Positions 27,370 to 37,186 of a DNA stretch of 64,000 nt are shown piece after piece. The stretch is from Thalassoglobus sp. JC818 (GTDB taxonomy: Bacteria > Planctomycetota > Planctomycetia > Planctomycetales > Planctomycetaceae). The position numbers and the translations under genes are program-made. Within the stretch, counting starts at the first letter, position 1; every line of letters begins with the position of its first letter. Under the pieces are notes generated by a model. The model saw only the letters and a list, made by a program, of their open reading frames with translations. It had not been told where the DNA came from and did no database searches. The stretch covers positions 40,043 through 104,042 of the forward strand of contig NZ_JBFEFI010000012.1 of the NCBI RefSeq assembly GCF_040717535.1. The letters are read 5' to 3'.

Positions 27370-28422
27370 TTATCCGGCGGTCACGCTGCTCGCGGTTTTC
27401 ATCATCTCAGTGAATGCGTCCATTTCGACGCGGCTGCCGACCACGAGTGGAGTTCGCTGATGAATTCCTTCGGGTTCGATATCAAGTATTCGTCGGTCCC
27501 CGTCGATGGCGATTCCACCGGCCTGTTCAGCGAGAAACGCCACCGGGTTCGCTTCGTACAGGAGCCGCAATTTTCCGTCTGGATGCGATTCGGTTGGGGG
27601 ATAGAGGAAGATTCCCCCTTTCAAGAGCGTGCGATGGAAGTCGGCGACCATCGAGCCAATGTATCGCGATGAGTACGCGTGGTTGAGTTGTCCCTGTCGG
27701 AGATGGTCAATGTATTGACGATAGACTTCGGGGAACTGATCCGAGTTTGCTTCGTTGAGCGAGTAGTACTTGCCTTGCTCGGGCATGCGAATGTTCTCAT
27801 GACTCAGAACGAACGCGCCAATTGTCGGATCGAGTGTGAATCCGTGAACGCCGTTCCCTGCGCTGTAAACAAGCATTGTCGATGAGCCGTAGAGAACATA
27901 TCCGGCAGCGACCTGGCGGCTTCCGGGCTGTTGAATCCACTTCTCCGGTTTGTTCCAGTCTTCCCCGTGTGGACGATGCAGGATTGAAAAAGTCGTTCCG
28001 ACGCTCACGTTGACGTCGATATTCGAAGAGCCATCCAGCGGATCAAAGATGACGGCGTAATTTGCATTGGGAGAATCGTGGTGCATCAACGCAGGCTTTT
28101 CGTTCTCCTCAGATGCCAGAATTCCGATGCTTTCACGATGGCTGAGGCACTCGCCGAGTACCTCGTTGGCGTAAACATCGAGTTTCTGTTGGACTTCTCC
28201 CTGAACGTTGGTTTCACCATGTTCACCGAGAAGATCGGTCAGACCAGCTCGACGCACTTGGGCCTGAATCATTTTGGCTGCCAGCGTGATGCCTGACATC
28301 AGCCACGAGAATTGCCCAGATGCACCCGGAAAACGATGCTGTTCCTGCAGGACGTGCTGCTGCAGGGTTGTGATCCGTCGTTCCGTGCGCGAGGTGAGTG
28401 GGATCGCTTCTTCCGAATTCAT
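27370..28422 (-). CDS. fbp: Fructose-1,6-bisphosphatase class I
   Basis: Gluconeogenic enzyme converting fructose 1,6-bisphosphate to fructose 6-phosphate. Its 350 residues show the family blocks: ASEENEKP (metal-binding glutamates), IFDPLDGSSNIDVNVSVGT, YVLYGSSTMLVYS, FLYPPTESHPDGKLRLLYEANP and FLAEQAGG. The length fits class I. GAGGAA lies just upstream of the ATG. It is a single gene, convergent with the Ldh gene, and the upstream interval is long enough for its own promoter. Confidence 0.95.
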   Translation of the reverse strand: MNSEEAIPLTSRTERRITTLQQHVLQEQHRFPGASGQFSWLMSGITLAAKMIQAQVRRAGLTDLLGEHGETNVQGEVQQKLDVYANEVLGECLSHRESIGILASEENEKPALMHHDSPNANYAVIFDPLDGSSNIDVNVSVGTTFSILHRPHGEDWNKPEKWIQQPGSRQVAAGYVLYGSSTMLVYSAGNGVHGFTLDPTIGAFVLSHENIRMPEQGKYYSLNEANSDQFPEVYRQYIDHLRQGQLNHAYSSRYIGSMVADFHRTLLKGGIFLYPPTESHPDGKLRLLYEANPVAFLAEQAGGIAIDGDRRILDIEPEGIHQRTPLVVGSRVEMDAFTEMMKTASSVTAG

Positions 28423-28840
28423 CTGAATAGTTCCTCAAGCCAATTCGTGAGCCGTTGCTCGGACGAAGGCGAGCCTCTTCGTCCTCAACCTTGTTAGTCC
28501 TTGAACATTCATTACGTCAATGCAACTTTGGAATTCCCATAGTATAGACCGCTTTCCGGGATTTCTCAGCGTTTGTTCGGATGGGTTTCCTCGAACTGAA
28601 TAGCGTCATGAAACCGCATTCGTCAGTGAAAGCTGATTCGAGACTCTCTAACAAGGTCTTCCCGAAACAGTTTGTTCACAAGGCTTAACAACTGTCGATG
28701 CCACGTTCGCGACTTCGGAGGAGTCTGAATGACAGGTGATTCGGGATGGTTGACATTGGTGGACTTCAACCACAATACTTGGATTTCTCAGGTTGTCCTC
28801 CGTAGATTCTCCAATAATTCGCCGCCCCTGGTGTGGGCAC
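28423..28840. other. Promoter interval between divergent genes
   Basis: About 420 bp with no credible gene, between fbp and the TPR-like gene, which point apart. Promoters for both should lie here; no clear consensus pair stands out. Confidence 0.4.
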
Positions 28841-29638
28841 ATGACTGACTTGCGCTTAAATGCAACTGCGAAGCTAATTCTGGATGAAGTCGAGCAGCTT
28901 CATAGCAAACAGAGACAGCCGTCTTCCCCATCCGCGACCTCTGAATCGGGTGTGGCATGTGCCCCGCAAGCACTCTTTCAACGCGGGCACGAACTTGAAC
29001 AAGACAATCTTCCGTTCGAAGCGATGGAAGTCTGGAATGAAGGTCTCGAACTGGCTTCGATGACCGATTCGAATGATTGGGTGGTTCGAATCTGCATGGC
29101 GAAAGCAAGTCTTTGGACGCAACTCGGAGACTCAAACGAAGTGAAGCGAGCGCTTCAGCGGGCGACGAGCGCGATCTTCCGAGACGAGTTCATCGAAGTT
29201 GAAGAAGAGACTTATTACGAGCTTTTACTTCGTCACGCGAATGTCCTGATTGCAGAAGGAGAGAAAGGGGGCGCCCGACGGCTTTTGATGTCCCTGATTC
29301 ATCTGGAAGCCGATGTGAGAGTGGCTGCGTATCTGGCGTTGATACGAGCGGACCTCGACGCTGGTGATGTGACCGGCGCGAGGAACTGTCTTTCATCGCT
29401 GCTGGAAAACCAGTCGTTTTCTAGAGAATCCAACGATGGACTTCGGGCTCTTGTTCTCCAATGCGAGATCGAATTCCTGGAGGGAGAATCGAGATCGTGT
29501 CATCAAACTGCTCAGGCAGCGCTGAGTCTTCTGGACACGCTGTCAAATGATCAGTCTCATCGCCAAGCGTGGGATTCGATTCGCAATCACCTCAACCTGA
29601 TCATTCGACAGACGACTGAAGAAACGTCGTTCAATTGA
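28841..29638 (+). CDS. TPR-like helical protein of unknown function
   Basis: A 265-residue soluble, all-helical protein starting MTDLRLNATAK. Helix pairs such as FQRGHELEQDNLPFEAMEVW, GLELASMTDSNDWVVRICMA and a run of 34-residue-like units up to residue 250 suggest tetratricopeptide-type repeats. There is no signal peptide. Such proteins usually scaffold other proteins. The upstream in-frame start at 28793 is less likely because the sequence before 28841 is cysteine- and tryptophan-rich and lacks a ribosome site. Repeat copy B lies just downstream. Confidence 0.6.
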   Translation: MTDLRLNATAKLILDEVEQLHSKQRQPSSPSATSESGVACAPQALFQRGHELEQDNLPFEAMEVWNEGLELASMTDSNDWVVRICMAKASLWTQLGDSNEVKRALQRATSAIFRDEFIEVEEETYYELLLRHANVLIAEGEKGGARRLLMSLIHLEADVRVAAYLALIRADLDAGDVTGARNCLSSLLENQSFSRESNDGLRALVLQCEIEFLEGESRSCHQTAQAALSLLDTLSNDQSHRQAWDSIRNHLNLIIRQTTEETSFN

Positions 29639-29661
29639 GAAGGCGCGCTGTCGTGAAAGAT

Positions 29662-29768
29662 GGAGCACTTTCTGATTTTGTGTGCACGATCTCACTTGAG
29701 CGAGCACAGCCCTTTCAACTTATGAAACAGTGCAAGCGAGTGCATTGGGAAGAGCAACTTGCTCTAGA
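29662..29768 (-). repeat. Dispersed intergenic repeat, copy B
   Basis: Reverse complement of copy A: blocks AGCAAGTTGCTCTT, TGCACTCGCTTGCACT and TTTCATAA are identical in both and the rest aligns at roughly 80 percent by eye. It fills the gap between two convergent genes (the TPR-like gene and the 325-residue unknown), ending at the latter's stop. Confidence 0.85.
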
Positions 29769-29769
29769 A

Positions 29770-30747
29770 TCACGCTGCTCCTCTCGAACGCGGGTTTCTA
29801 AGGAGGTCGAATTCTTCATCCTCGATGGCACTCTGGACGCTCAATCCCGCCCGCACCGCTCGAATTCGCCGCTTCACCGAGCGTCTGAGAACTGATTGAT
29901 ACCCAACCGTTGTGGCGAACAGCGTAATCAAGTCAACAAACCGCCTGTCATCCGCCAGCATTTCATCATAAATCAGAATGTGTGCGTTGTACCCGAGTCC
30001 GATCAGCGCACCGTCAATCTCACCAACAATGCCATTCTGACCGACAATCGAATAGTCCGCTCCGATTGAAACCCACTTGCGTTTGATCCTCAGGTAACAC
30101 ATTCGGTCTTGCTTGTCGTCGTAATAGCTGAAGCTGAATGTCGACGGAAAACGCAGCAGGCGGTTGTTCTCTTGCAGCAGGGTCATGTATTCGTACCGCT
30201 CGAGCGAACTCGCGAACGAGAGCATCGTACGTTTGGCTCCCAGCGAGTTGTGAACCTCTCTTGAGACGACTTCTTCAATTGAGCCCGCCCAGTTGATGCG
30301 TTTCGTCCCGGTCCGAAAAAGCTTGAGAACGAGTCTGCGGTTCTCGATCTCTTCCGGCTGCGTCGACATGACCCGATCTTTTTCGAGACGCAGCTGAAAC
30401 TCGCGTTCCTTGGCGACGCTCAGTTTCCCGGTCCGTTGATGTTTCTTTCGTAACCACTCTTCACGATCTTCCAGAATCTTGCGAAGGATCCGCTCACGTT
30501 GTTCCGGGTTGGGGTGCCAAATGTCGGATCGAATCCCCACGATGTGGGTTGAGTCCCAGGAATCGTCAGAGATGTTGCGTTCGGAAACGGTTCCGCAGAC
30601 ATCCATATTGGCGCCGAATCGCTGATCGTCCGCCTTCTTGAGACGTTGAAGCAACTCGATATTCGTTGGATGCAGACTCATAAACGCCCACATGTCCAAA
30701 TATCGATGCGTGCAGGCTCGTTTGAATTTCGATCGACTCCAGAACAT
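29770..30747 (-). CDS. Conserved-looking hypothetical protein
   Basis: A 325-residue protein I do not recognise. The N-terminal half is charged and helical (RERILRKILEDREEWLRKKHQ, about 80-130); the C-terminal half (about 150-310) has a beta-rich part with YYDDKQDRMCYLRIKRKWVSI and GEIDGALIGLGYNAHILIYDE, ending in an arginine-rich tail. There is no signal peptide. The ATG at 30747 has AAGGA about 9 bases upstream. A PilZ-like or nucleotide-binding fold is possible but unsupported. Confidence 0.5.
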   Translation of the reverse strand: MFWSRSKFKRACTHRYLDMWAFMSLHPTNIELLQRLKKADDQRFGANMDVCGTVSERNISDDSWDSTHIVGIRSDIWHPNPEQRERILRKILEDREEWLRKKHQRTGKLSVAKEREFQLRLEKDRVMSTQPEEIENRRLVLKLFRTGTKRINWAGSIEEVVSREVHNSLGAKRTMLSFASSLERYEYMTLLQENNRLLRFPSTFSFSYYDDKQDRMCYLRIKRKWVSIGADYSIVGQNGIVGEIDGALIGLGYNAHILIYDEMLADDRRFVDLITLFATTVGYQSVLRRSVKRRIRAVRAGLSVQSAIEDEEFDLLRNPRSRGAA

Positions 30748-31249
30748 CAAATGATCCTTGGAGAGGTTTCACGAAGCATGGAATGTGCCGCAAACCGTTG
30801 ACCCGGTTCGTGTAGTCATCGGGAACTCGGACTGGTCGGGAAGTAAGCTGTCGAGAATCTAAGATCTGGGCGCAGGACGGGACGTTGTAATCACGATGGC
30901 GTGCTGCATACAAACTGCACCAAAACGCCTCAACCTCGAAGTTCCGTGCGGGTGGGGAAGGGACAGTCGATCAGCGGTTTTTGCCGACAATAGCCGCTGC
31001 AACTGAATCCCTGAGGCTGTGATGAGCAGAGCCGGACTTTTCGAGCTGGGGTGAAGTTTCGTTGAGCGAGTTGCCGACTCAATCAGAGCGTGGAAAGGTG
31101 GTCACAGAAGAAGATTCGAAATCTTGAGCGATAGGTTTTACAATGAATTTGGCTTTGAGTGTTCGGTTTTGCCGTGTGTGGGTCCGGTGGCTCAAAGTTC
31201 GGTAAGCATGTCGCCTCATCAGTTTTTCAGTTCCAATCGACCCAATCCA
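30748..31249. other. Gene-free interval
   Basis: About 500 bp between divergent genes. Open frames here are shadows or lack any ribosome site. It presumably contains the promoters of both neighbours; no repeat or strong hairpin was seen. Confidence 0.4.
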
Positions 31250-32485
31250 ATGAAACTCGCCATTCTTTCTTGTAGCCCGAAGTGTTACAGCACTCGTCGA
31301 CTGGTTGAAGCGACGCGTCAACGCGGCCATACCGTCCGGGTCCTCAATACGTTGAAATTTGCGATTGATCTGGAAGAAGGGGAACCAGAGCTCTACTACC
31401 GAAGCCAACAGCTCGAGCACTACGATGCTGTTCTTCCCCGAATCGGAGCTTCCATTACGTACTTCGGCACTGCAGTGGTTCGCCAGTTTGAGCAGATGGA
31501 TATCTATTCGGCCAACAGTTCGAATGGAATTGCTAACTCTCGCGATAAGCTTCGAAGCCTCCAGATTTTGAGTCGACATCAGATCGGAATCCCACAAACG
31601 ACGTTTGTGCGTGATCGGGCTGATGTTTTGCCTGCCATCAAACGGATCGGTGGGGCTCCCGTGATCATCAAGCTCCTCGAGGGAACTCAGGGCGTGGGAG
31701 TCATTCTCGCGGACACGGTGAAGGTCGCTGAGGCGATTATTGAAACGCTGCAAAGCACGAAGCAAAACGTGCTTGTTCAGAAATTCGTCTCGGAAAGCAA
31801 AGGAAGAGACGTGCGGGCTTTCGTCGTCGGCGATCAGGTCGTGGCAGCGATGCGACGTGTTGCGCAGGGGCAGGAGTTCCGGAGCAATGTCCATCGTGGT
31901 GGCAAGACCGAACCGGTCGAGCTGGATGAACGATATCGCGATGCGGCTGTCCGAGCGGCTCAGATTATGGGCCTCCGTGTTGCGGGGGTCGACATGCTTG
32001 AAGCGAAGGATGGACCGCAGATCATGGAGGTGAATTCGTCTCCGGGCCTCGAAGGAATTGAAACCTGCACTCAGTTGGACATCGCTGGCTCGATTATCGA
32101 TTACATCGCAGCTCAGGTCGACTTCCCTGAGATCGACATTCGCCAGCGTCTGACTGTCAGCCGGGGCTACGGCGTTTCTGAGATTCATATCCCGGAAGGC
32201 TCGGAATACATCGGAAGGACTGTTGCCGAGTCTGGATTGCGAGAGAAAGATATCAACGCACTCACGCTGTATCGCGGAACGACCGTGATCCCCAATCCGC
32301 GATCGGATCGCATTCTGGAGCCAGGCGATCGACTGCTCTGCTTCGGAAAACTGGAGTCGATGCGGCAACTGATTCCGAAGAAAGCGCTACGTCGTCGTCG
32401 TCCAACCGTTCAGGAACTTCACACAAATGAAGGTGCAGATCAGAAACCCGATTTCTCAGTCGCTCATCCTGATGAGCCGATGTGA
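31250..32485 (+). CDS. RimK-family ATP-grasp ligase with C-terminal TrkA-C domain
   Basis: A 411-residue protein. Residues 1-290 are a RimK-like ATP-grasp ligase: VLPRIGASITYFGTAVVRQFE, SRDKLRSLQIL, the ATP-grasp lysines in VIIKLLEGTQGVGVIL, DVRAFVVGDQVVAAM, and Mg2+-binding IMEVNSSPGLEGIE. RimK adds glutamate to ribosomal protein S6 or makes poly-glutamate. Residues about 310-380 form a TrkA-C (RCK_C) domain (IHIPEGSEYIGRTVAESGL to ILEPGDRLLCFG), a ligand-binding regulatory module. The C-terminus is a basic tail. The start at 31250 (MKLAILSCSPK) fits other RimK proteins. The EboD-like gene follows after 163 bases. Confidence 0.85.
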   Translation: MKLAILSCSPKCYSTRRLVEATRQRGHTVRVLNTLKFAIDLEEGEPELYYRSQQLEHYDAVLPRIGASITYFGTAVVRQFEQMDIYSANSSNGIANSRDKLRSLQILSRHQIGIPQTTFVRDRADVLPAIKRIGGAPVIIKLLEGTQGVGVILADTVKVAEAIIETLQSTKQNVLVQKFVSESKGRDVRAFVVGDQVVAAMRRVAQGQEFRSNVHRGGKTEPVELDERYRDAAVRAAQIMGLRVAGVDMLEAKDGPQIMEVNSSPGLEGIETCTQLDIAGSIIDYIAAQVDFPEIDIRQRLTVSRGYGVSEIHIPEGSEYIGRTVAESGLREKDINALTLYRGTTVIPNPRSDRILEPGDRLLCFGKLESMRQLIPKKALRRRRPTVQELHTNEGADQKPDFSVAHPDEPM

Positions 32486-32648
32486 TTGGTTTCGACACGT
32501 GGGTCTAGCAAAGCTGTCAGCCAGTGCGGGGATTGACTTGCAACACCTCATTCAATGCGCAAAACTATATTGATCAATCCTGCGTCCCTAGCGGACTCCC
32601 TTCGAACTACAGCAGCCGATTTTTCGCTGTCCCTGCCATAAAGTCGTC

Positions 32649-33875
32649 ATGAACCGAGAACTTACATCCCACCCAGAGGGTGCCGACTCACAGAACAATT
32701 CACTCGACATTCAATTTCACGTCCCCTGCGTGCATCGATTGCGCTTCACGATGGATTTGTTTGGACGTGACCAGAATGTCCTGGCAGACCTTCTGGAACC
32801 TTCAGGTGATCGCATTCCCAGAGTTCAATTCTGGGTCGATGAATCGCTGGCGAAAGCCCTACCAAATCTCAGTTCAAAGATCCGTCGATTCGCTAATACG
32901 CACTCAAACGAATTGAATATCGTCGGCAACATTCAGACATGCCCGGGCGGGGAAGAGGTCAAGAACGACATCCATATCATTGAGCGGATGTTGAAGTGCA
33001 TGAACGCGGCAGATCTTGATCGCCGCAGCTATGTTGTGGTCATCGGGGGAGGAGCAGTTCTCGATGCGGTCGGTTTTGCAGCAGCGATTGCCCATCGCGG
33101 GATTCGACTCATTCGGATTCCTACAACGACGCTGGCTCAAGCTGACTCTGGAGTCGGGGTGAAGAACAGCGTCAATCTGTTCGCGAAGAAAAACTGGATT
33201 GGCACGTTCAACGTCCCATGGGCAGTCATCAATGACGAGGCGATGCTGGAAACGCTTCCGGATCGCGAGTTTCGCAACGGTTTCTCGGAAGCAGTGAAGG
33301 TTTCTCTGCTGAAAGATGCAGAAGAATTCGCACGCATTGAACGTGACGCACATCGGATTCGTGAACGCGACATGGAGGCAGCACGACCGGTCATTCGCAG
33401 GTCGGCCCAGCTTCATATCGAACACATCACAGCCGGTGGAGATCCCTTCGAAGCACTTGAAGCCCGTCCTTTAGATTATGGACATTGGTCAGCCCACAAG
33501 CTGGAACCGATGACCAACTTTGAGGTTCGCCACGGAGAAGCTGTTGCGATCGGTGTGGCTGTTGACACGGTTTATTCTTCGCTCGTGCATGGTTTGCCGA
33601 AACAGGACGCGGAGCGTGTCCTGCACTGCCTCCGCAACCTCGGTTTGCACTTGAATCATCCAATGCTTCATGAAACAGAGACGTTGCTGGAAGGGCTTGA
33701 AGAGTTCCGGCAGCATCTTGGAGGCCGACTCACGTTGACGATGTTGCCAGAGATCGGAAAGAAAATCGACGTGCACGAAGTCGACAAAAAGCAAATGCTG
33801 CGGGCGATTGAAACGGTCGTCGACTTCATGTCTGAGCCTTCGGATTCGATCACGCTGGATCAACGCGAAGGATAG
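32649..33875 (+). CDS. 3-dehydroquinate-synthase superfamily cyclase (EboD-like)
   Basis: A 408-residue NAD-dependent sugar-phosphate cyclase related to dehydroquinate synthase. Visible motifs: [65 protein letters not shown] (lysine of the active site) and [11 protein letters not shown] with RHGEAVAIG (zinc ligands). The PGGE(E)xKND and AAIAHRG patterns are those of EboD proteins and related sedoheptulose-7-phosphate cyclase relatives rather than AroB. It is therefore probably not shikimate-pathway AroB. The rest of the ebo operon (EboA, B, C, E, F) is absent; its neighbours are a radical SAM protein and a phosphoesterase-like protein. Confidence 0.8.
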   Translation: MNRELTSHPEGADSQNNSLDIQFHVPCVHRLRFTMDLFGRDQNVLADLLEPSGDRIPRVQFWVDESLAKALPNLSSKIRRFANTHSNELNIVGNIQTCPGGEEVKNDIHIIERMLKCMNAADLDRRSYVVVIGGGAVLDAVGFAAAIAHRGIRLIRIPTTTLAQADSGVGVKNSVNLFAKKNWIGTFNVPWAVINDEAMLETLPDREFRNGFSEAVKVSLLKDAEEFARIERDAHRIRERDMEAARPVIRRSAQLHIEHITAGGDPFEALEARPLDYGHWSAHKLEPMTNFEVRHGEAVAIGVAVDTVYSSLVHGLPKQDAERVLHCLRNLGLHLNHPMLHETETLLEGLEEFRQHLGGRLTLTMLPEIGKKIDVHEVDKKQMLRAIETVVDFMSEPSDSITLDQREG

Positions 33876-34035
33876 GAAGACTCGACATCTTTGGTGAGTT
33901 TGTTCACCGAAACTGTCCTTCTGATTGCGGATGCTCTCGTGTGAAGCTTTCTAAGTTTTCAGCGAGTCCGTTTCTTGTCACACTCAATAAGAGACGAGTT
34001 CGTCCAGTCAATCAGTTTTCTCAGAGTCAACGTGT

Positions 34036-34941
34036 ATGGAAGCCGAGTCACTTTCAATCGAACGTGCTCCGCAAGTGGAGATCAATGATCTCGATGAGTT
34101 GTGGTTTCAGGTTGCCGGAACGCTTTGCAATCTGGAATGTCATCACTGCTTCATCAGTTGTAGCCCGAAGAACGACTCGTTCGGTTTTCTTTCTCTTGAG
34201 ACAGTTCGCAAATACTTGTTGGAGTCCGTTCCTCTGGGAGTGAAGGAGTATTACTTCACAGGCGGCGAGCCGTTTCTCAATCGGGAAATGGTTCCCATAC
34301 TGGAAGAGACACTCACCTTTGGCCCTGCTACCGTCCTCACCAACGGAACTGTTCTCAAAGATGCTTGGCTCGAGCGACTGAGACGTGCTGAGGACGAGTC
34401 CGGATTCACACTGGAGTTTCGCGTTTCGATCGACGGTCCCACGCCGGAAATCAACGATCCGATTCGGGGAGAGAGAACTTTTGAACGTGCCATGATAGGC
34501 GTAGAGTCATTGGTTCGTCATGGGTTTCTTCCGATCATCACCATGACGCGAACCTGGGAGGACCACGAAGACGATGAGATTCTGTCGCGTTTTCGAGATG
34601 TTCTCGCGAACCACGGCTATGATCGTCCCCGGCTGAAACTGCTCCCTCGTCTTAAAATCGGGGCTGAGTCGCAACGGACCTGCGGCTACGAAACGTATGA
34701 GCGCGTCGATGAGAAAATGATGGAAGAGTACGATTCGTCAATTCTCGTATGCAGCCACAGTCGACTCGTTTCTGATCGCGGAGTGCATGTTTGCCCGATT
34801 CTCGTGGAGAGTCCTGACTCGATTCTCGGAGAGTCACTAAGTGACTCAATGCAGCCGTTCGAGATCGCTCACGGAGCGTGCTTCACGTGTTACCAGTACG
34901 GTTCCATTTGCACGAATCCCTCGTCCAGTCGCCGCGAGTAA
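34036..34941 (+). CDS. Radical SAM protein with C-terminal cysteine cluster
   Basis: A 301-residue radical SAM enzyme. The [4Fe-4S] motif CNLECHHC (CxxxCxxC) is at residues about 30-37, followed by FTGGEPFLNREMVPILEE (SAM-binding GGEP). The barrel continues through FRVSIDGP and ITMTRTWEDHEDDEI. The C-terminus has CSHSRLVSDRGVHVCP and ACFTCYQYGSICTN, a set of five cysteines resembling a SPASM or twitch auxiliary cluster. The substrate is unknown. The next gene starts 52 bases later and shares the operon; EboD-like lies 160 bases upstream, suggesting a joint pathway. Confidence 0.8.
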   Translation: MEAESLSIERAPQVEINDLDELWFQVAGTLCNLECHHCFISCSPKNDSFGFLSLETVRKYLLESVPLGVKEYYFTGGEPFLNREMVPILEETLTFGPATVLTNGTVLKDAWLERLRRAEDESGFTLEFRVSIDGPTPEINDPIRGERTFERAMIGVESLVRHGFLPIITMTRTWEDHEDDEILSRFRDVLANHGYDRPRLKLLPRLKIGAESQRTCGYETYERVDEKMMEEYDSSILVCSHSRLVSDRGVHVCPILVESPDSILGESLSDSMQPFEIAHGACFTCYQYGSICTNPSSSRRE

Positions 34942-34992
34942 CGGCGGAGCCTCTCAGCATCGCAAAGTATTGGTACGAAGTGAAAGTGGAAG

Positions 34993-35781
34993 ATGGGGAA
35001 GACGCGAGTTGCACTCTTTGGAGGGGTCTACAACAACTGGGTGGCTCTAGAAGCTGCGATTCGTGACGCGAAAGCACGAGGTGTTGATGATCTGTTTTGC
35101 CTGGGAGACTTAGGCGCCTTCGGACCACACCCCGATAAGGTCTTCCCGCTGTTGTTTGACCATCAAGTGCGAGTCGTGCAGGGGAATTACGATCACAGCA
35201 TCGGTCACGATTTGAATGACTGTCAGTGCGGATACACCGACCCTCGAGACAATTACTTCGCGCAGATCAGCTACGAGTACACTTACGAGAACACAGACCC
35301 AACGAATCGACGCTGGTTACGAGACTTGCCGCCAGAAATTCGGCTGGAGATTGAAGGCCAGCAGTTCCTTCTCTGTCATGGGAGCCCCCGCAAAACAAAT
35401 GAGTTCCTCTGGGAATCGACGACGAGTTCGCACTTTCTGGAGAAGCTGACCCGAGACTTCGAGTGCGACGTCATCTGCGGAACGCATACCGGTCTGCATT
35501 GGGAACGGGAACTTTCAAATGGCGGGCGTTTTATCAACGTCGGTGTTCTGGGGAGGCCAGAAAACGACGGAAACCGCAACGTCTGGTATACGCTTTTAAC
35601 CGTCAGTGGCGGAGAAGTTGAGGTAGAGTTCGTGCCGCTGGAGTACGACTATCAGCGTTTGATTGCTGAAATGAAGGCAGAAAAACTGCCGGATGAATTC
35701 GTTCAGACGATTGAAACCGGTTGGTGGACGACGTGTTTGGAGGTTTTGCCCGGTCGAGAGCGACGTTCGGGAAAGTTTTGA
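34993..35781 (+). CDS. Calcineurin-like phosphoesterase family protein lacking motif I
   Basis: A 262-residue protein with the YfcE/MPP-fold layout: GDLGAFGPHPD (GDxxxxGP), GNYDHS in place of GNHD, CHGSPRKTNEF and GTHTGLHW. The first metal-binding motif, normally DxH in SDIHGN, reads GGVYNN, so both first-site ligands are lost and the protein may bind only one metal or none. There is a cysteine-containing insert NDCQCGYTDP near residue 80 like that of other ArchMPE-type enzymes. It follows the radical SAM gene by 52 bases. It may act on a phosphorylated product of the EboD-like cyclase, which is inference. Confidence 0.7.
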   Translation: MGKTRVALFGGVYNNWVALEAAIRDAKARGVDDLFCLGDLGAFGPHPDKVFPLLFDHQVRVVQGNYDHSIGHDLNDCQCGYTDPRDNYFAQISYEYTYENTDPTNRRWLRDLPPEIRLEIEGQQFLLCHGSPRKTNEFLWESTTSSHFLEKLTRDFECDVICGTHTGLHWERELSNGGRFINVGVLGRPENDGNRNVWYTLLTVSGGEVEVEFVPLEYDYQRLIAEMKAEKLPDEFVQTIETGWWTTCLEVLPGRERRSGKF

Positions 35782-36069
35782 TCTATCGAAAATCGCAAGG
35801 CGTCTGCGACTTCTTCTCAAATTAAATCGGTTCGGTTGCGATTTTAAAACAAACACTCAAAGATGCTTCGAAGGCCCCCCGAAAACCGTCTGAGTCTTCT
35901 CACAGTCTGATCTGACAGCGATGTGTCGGAAGATTCATGAAATAGTAAGTGCATATCTCGGAATGGTTTTGGCGAATTCCCGCGAGTCAAGAGAACGATC
36001 CACTTGATCGAAGACGTCACTGTGCGGAAATCCATCTCGCCATCTGATCAATTTTGAAAGACTGATTAA

Positions 36070-37179
36070 ATGACCGACAAGAAGTGTCGATGGGGAGTGC
36101 TCGGAGCGGCTGCCATCGCGATGAAAAACTGGGACTCCATTCGCAATTCAGGGAATGGAAAGCTGGTCGCAGTCGCCAGCCGTTCCAAAGAACGCTCGGA
36201 GCAATTCATCGATGCCTGCCAGATGAGTCGACCGGTTGCCGATCGTCCAGATGCTGTCGAGGGATATCAAACGCTTCTCGACCGTGACGATATCGATGCT
36301 GTTTATGTTCCACTACCGACTGGCCTCCGCAAAGAGTGGGTGATCAAAGCTGCTCAGGCGGGCAAGCACGTGATGTGCGAGAAGCCATGTGCCGTTTCAG
36401 TTGCGGACTTGCGTGAAATGATTGACGCCTGCCGCGAGAACAACGTTCAGTTCATGGATGGGGTGATGTACATGCACTCCAAGCGACTGCCAGCGATTCG
36501 AAAAGTTCTCGACGACGAAAACAACCTCGGTCAGCTTCGCCGTATTCAAACGCACTTTTCCTTCTGTGCTCCTGAAGAGTTTGTCCAGAACAACATCCGC
36601 GTTAGCAGCGAACTCGAGCCGCAAGGGTGTGTCGGCGATCTCGGTTGGTATACGATTCGAATGTGTCTGTTCGTGATGAACTATCAACTGCCGAAAACCG
36701 TCTCGGGTAGACAACTCGGCGAACATGGTCGAGCGGACAGCCCGAATCCAGTTCCAATGGAATTTGTCGGGGAGCTTCAATTCGACGGAGGAGTTTCCGC
36801 CGGATTCTACAACTCATTCCGAACCGACCATCAGCAGCTTGTTCATGTCAGCGGTACCAAAGGGAATCTGCAACTTCACGATTTCGTATTGCCGTACTTT
36901 GGAAATGAACTTGGATTCGAAGTCAACAAGCCGGTCTTCAATGTCGATGGCTGTGAGTTTGTGATGGAACGTCACCGAACACAGCATGCTGTCGCCGAAT
37001 ACAGCAACAACGCACCGGACGCGCAGGAAGTGAATCTCTTCCGCAATTTCAGTGACCTCGTGTTAAGTGGAAAAGTCGATCCGTTCTGGCCGGAAGCTGC
37101 ATTGAAAACGCAAATCGTCATGGACGCTTGCCTGGAATCGGCACGACAGGGTGGAGCAACAATTGAGTTGACGGAGTAA
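36070..37179 (+). CDS. Gfo/Idh/MocA-family oxidoreductase
   Basis: A 369-residue NAD(P)-dependent sugar or cyclitol oxidoreductase. The N-terminal Rossmann fold starts CRWGVLGAAAIAM, with VAVASRSKER for the cofactor ribose and VPLPTGLRKEW, then the signature EKPCAVS (lysine and proline active-site motif). The C-terminal alpha/beta domain contains GDLGWYTIRMCLF with the catalytic-site histidine replaced by tryptophan-tyrosine. Planctomycetes hold dozens of such genes; the substrate is unknown. The next gene starts 7 bases after its stop. Confidence 0.88.
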   Translation: MTDKKCRWGVLGAAAIAMKNWDSIRNSGNGKLVAVASRSKERSEQFIDACQMSRPVADRPDAVEGYQTLLDRDDIDAVYVPLPTGLRKEWVIKAAQAGKHVMCEKPCAVSVADLREMIDACRENNVQFMDGVMYMHSKRLPAIRKVLDDENNLGQLRRIQTHFSFCAPEEFVQNNIRVSSELEPQGCVGDLGWYTIRMCLFVMNYQLPKTVSGRQLGEHGRADSPNPVPMEFVGELQFDGGVSAGFYNSFRTDHQQLVHVSGTKGNLQLHDFVLPYFGNELGFEVNKPVFNVDGCEFVMERHRTQHAVAEYSNNAPDAQEVNLFRNFSDLVLSGKVDPFWPEAALKTQIVMDACLESARQGGATIELTE

Positions 37180-37186
37180 GCAGATT

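Noticed and set aside
31079..32368. 429-codon minus-strand open frame
   Set aside because: It lies wholly opposite the RimK-like gene, which has clear ATP-grasp and TrkA-C motifs.
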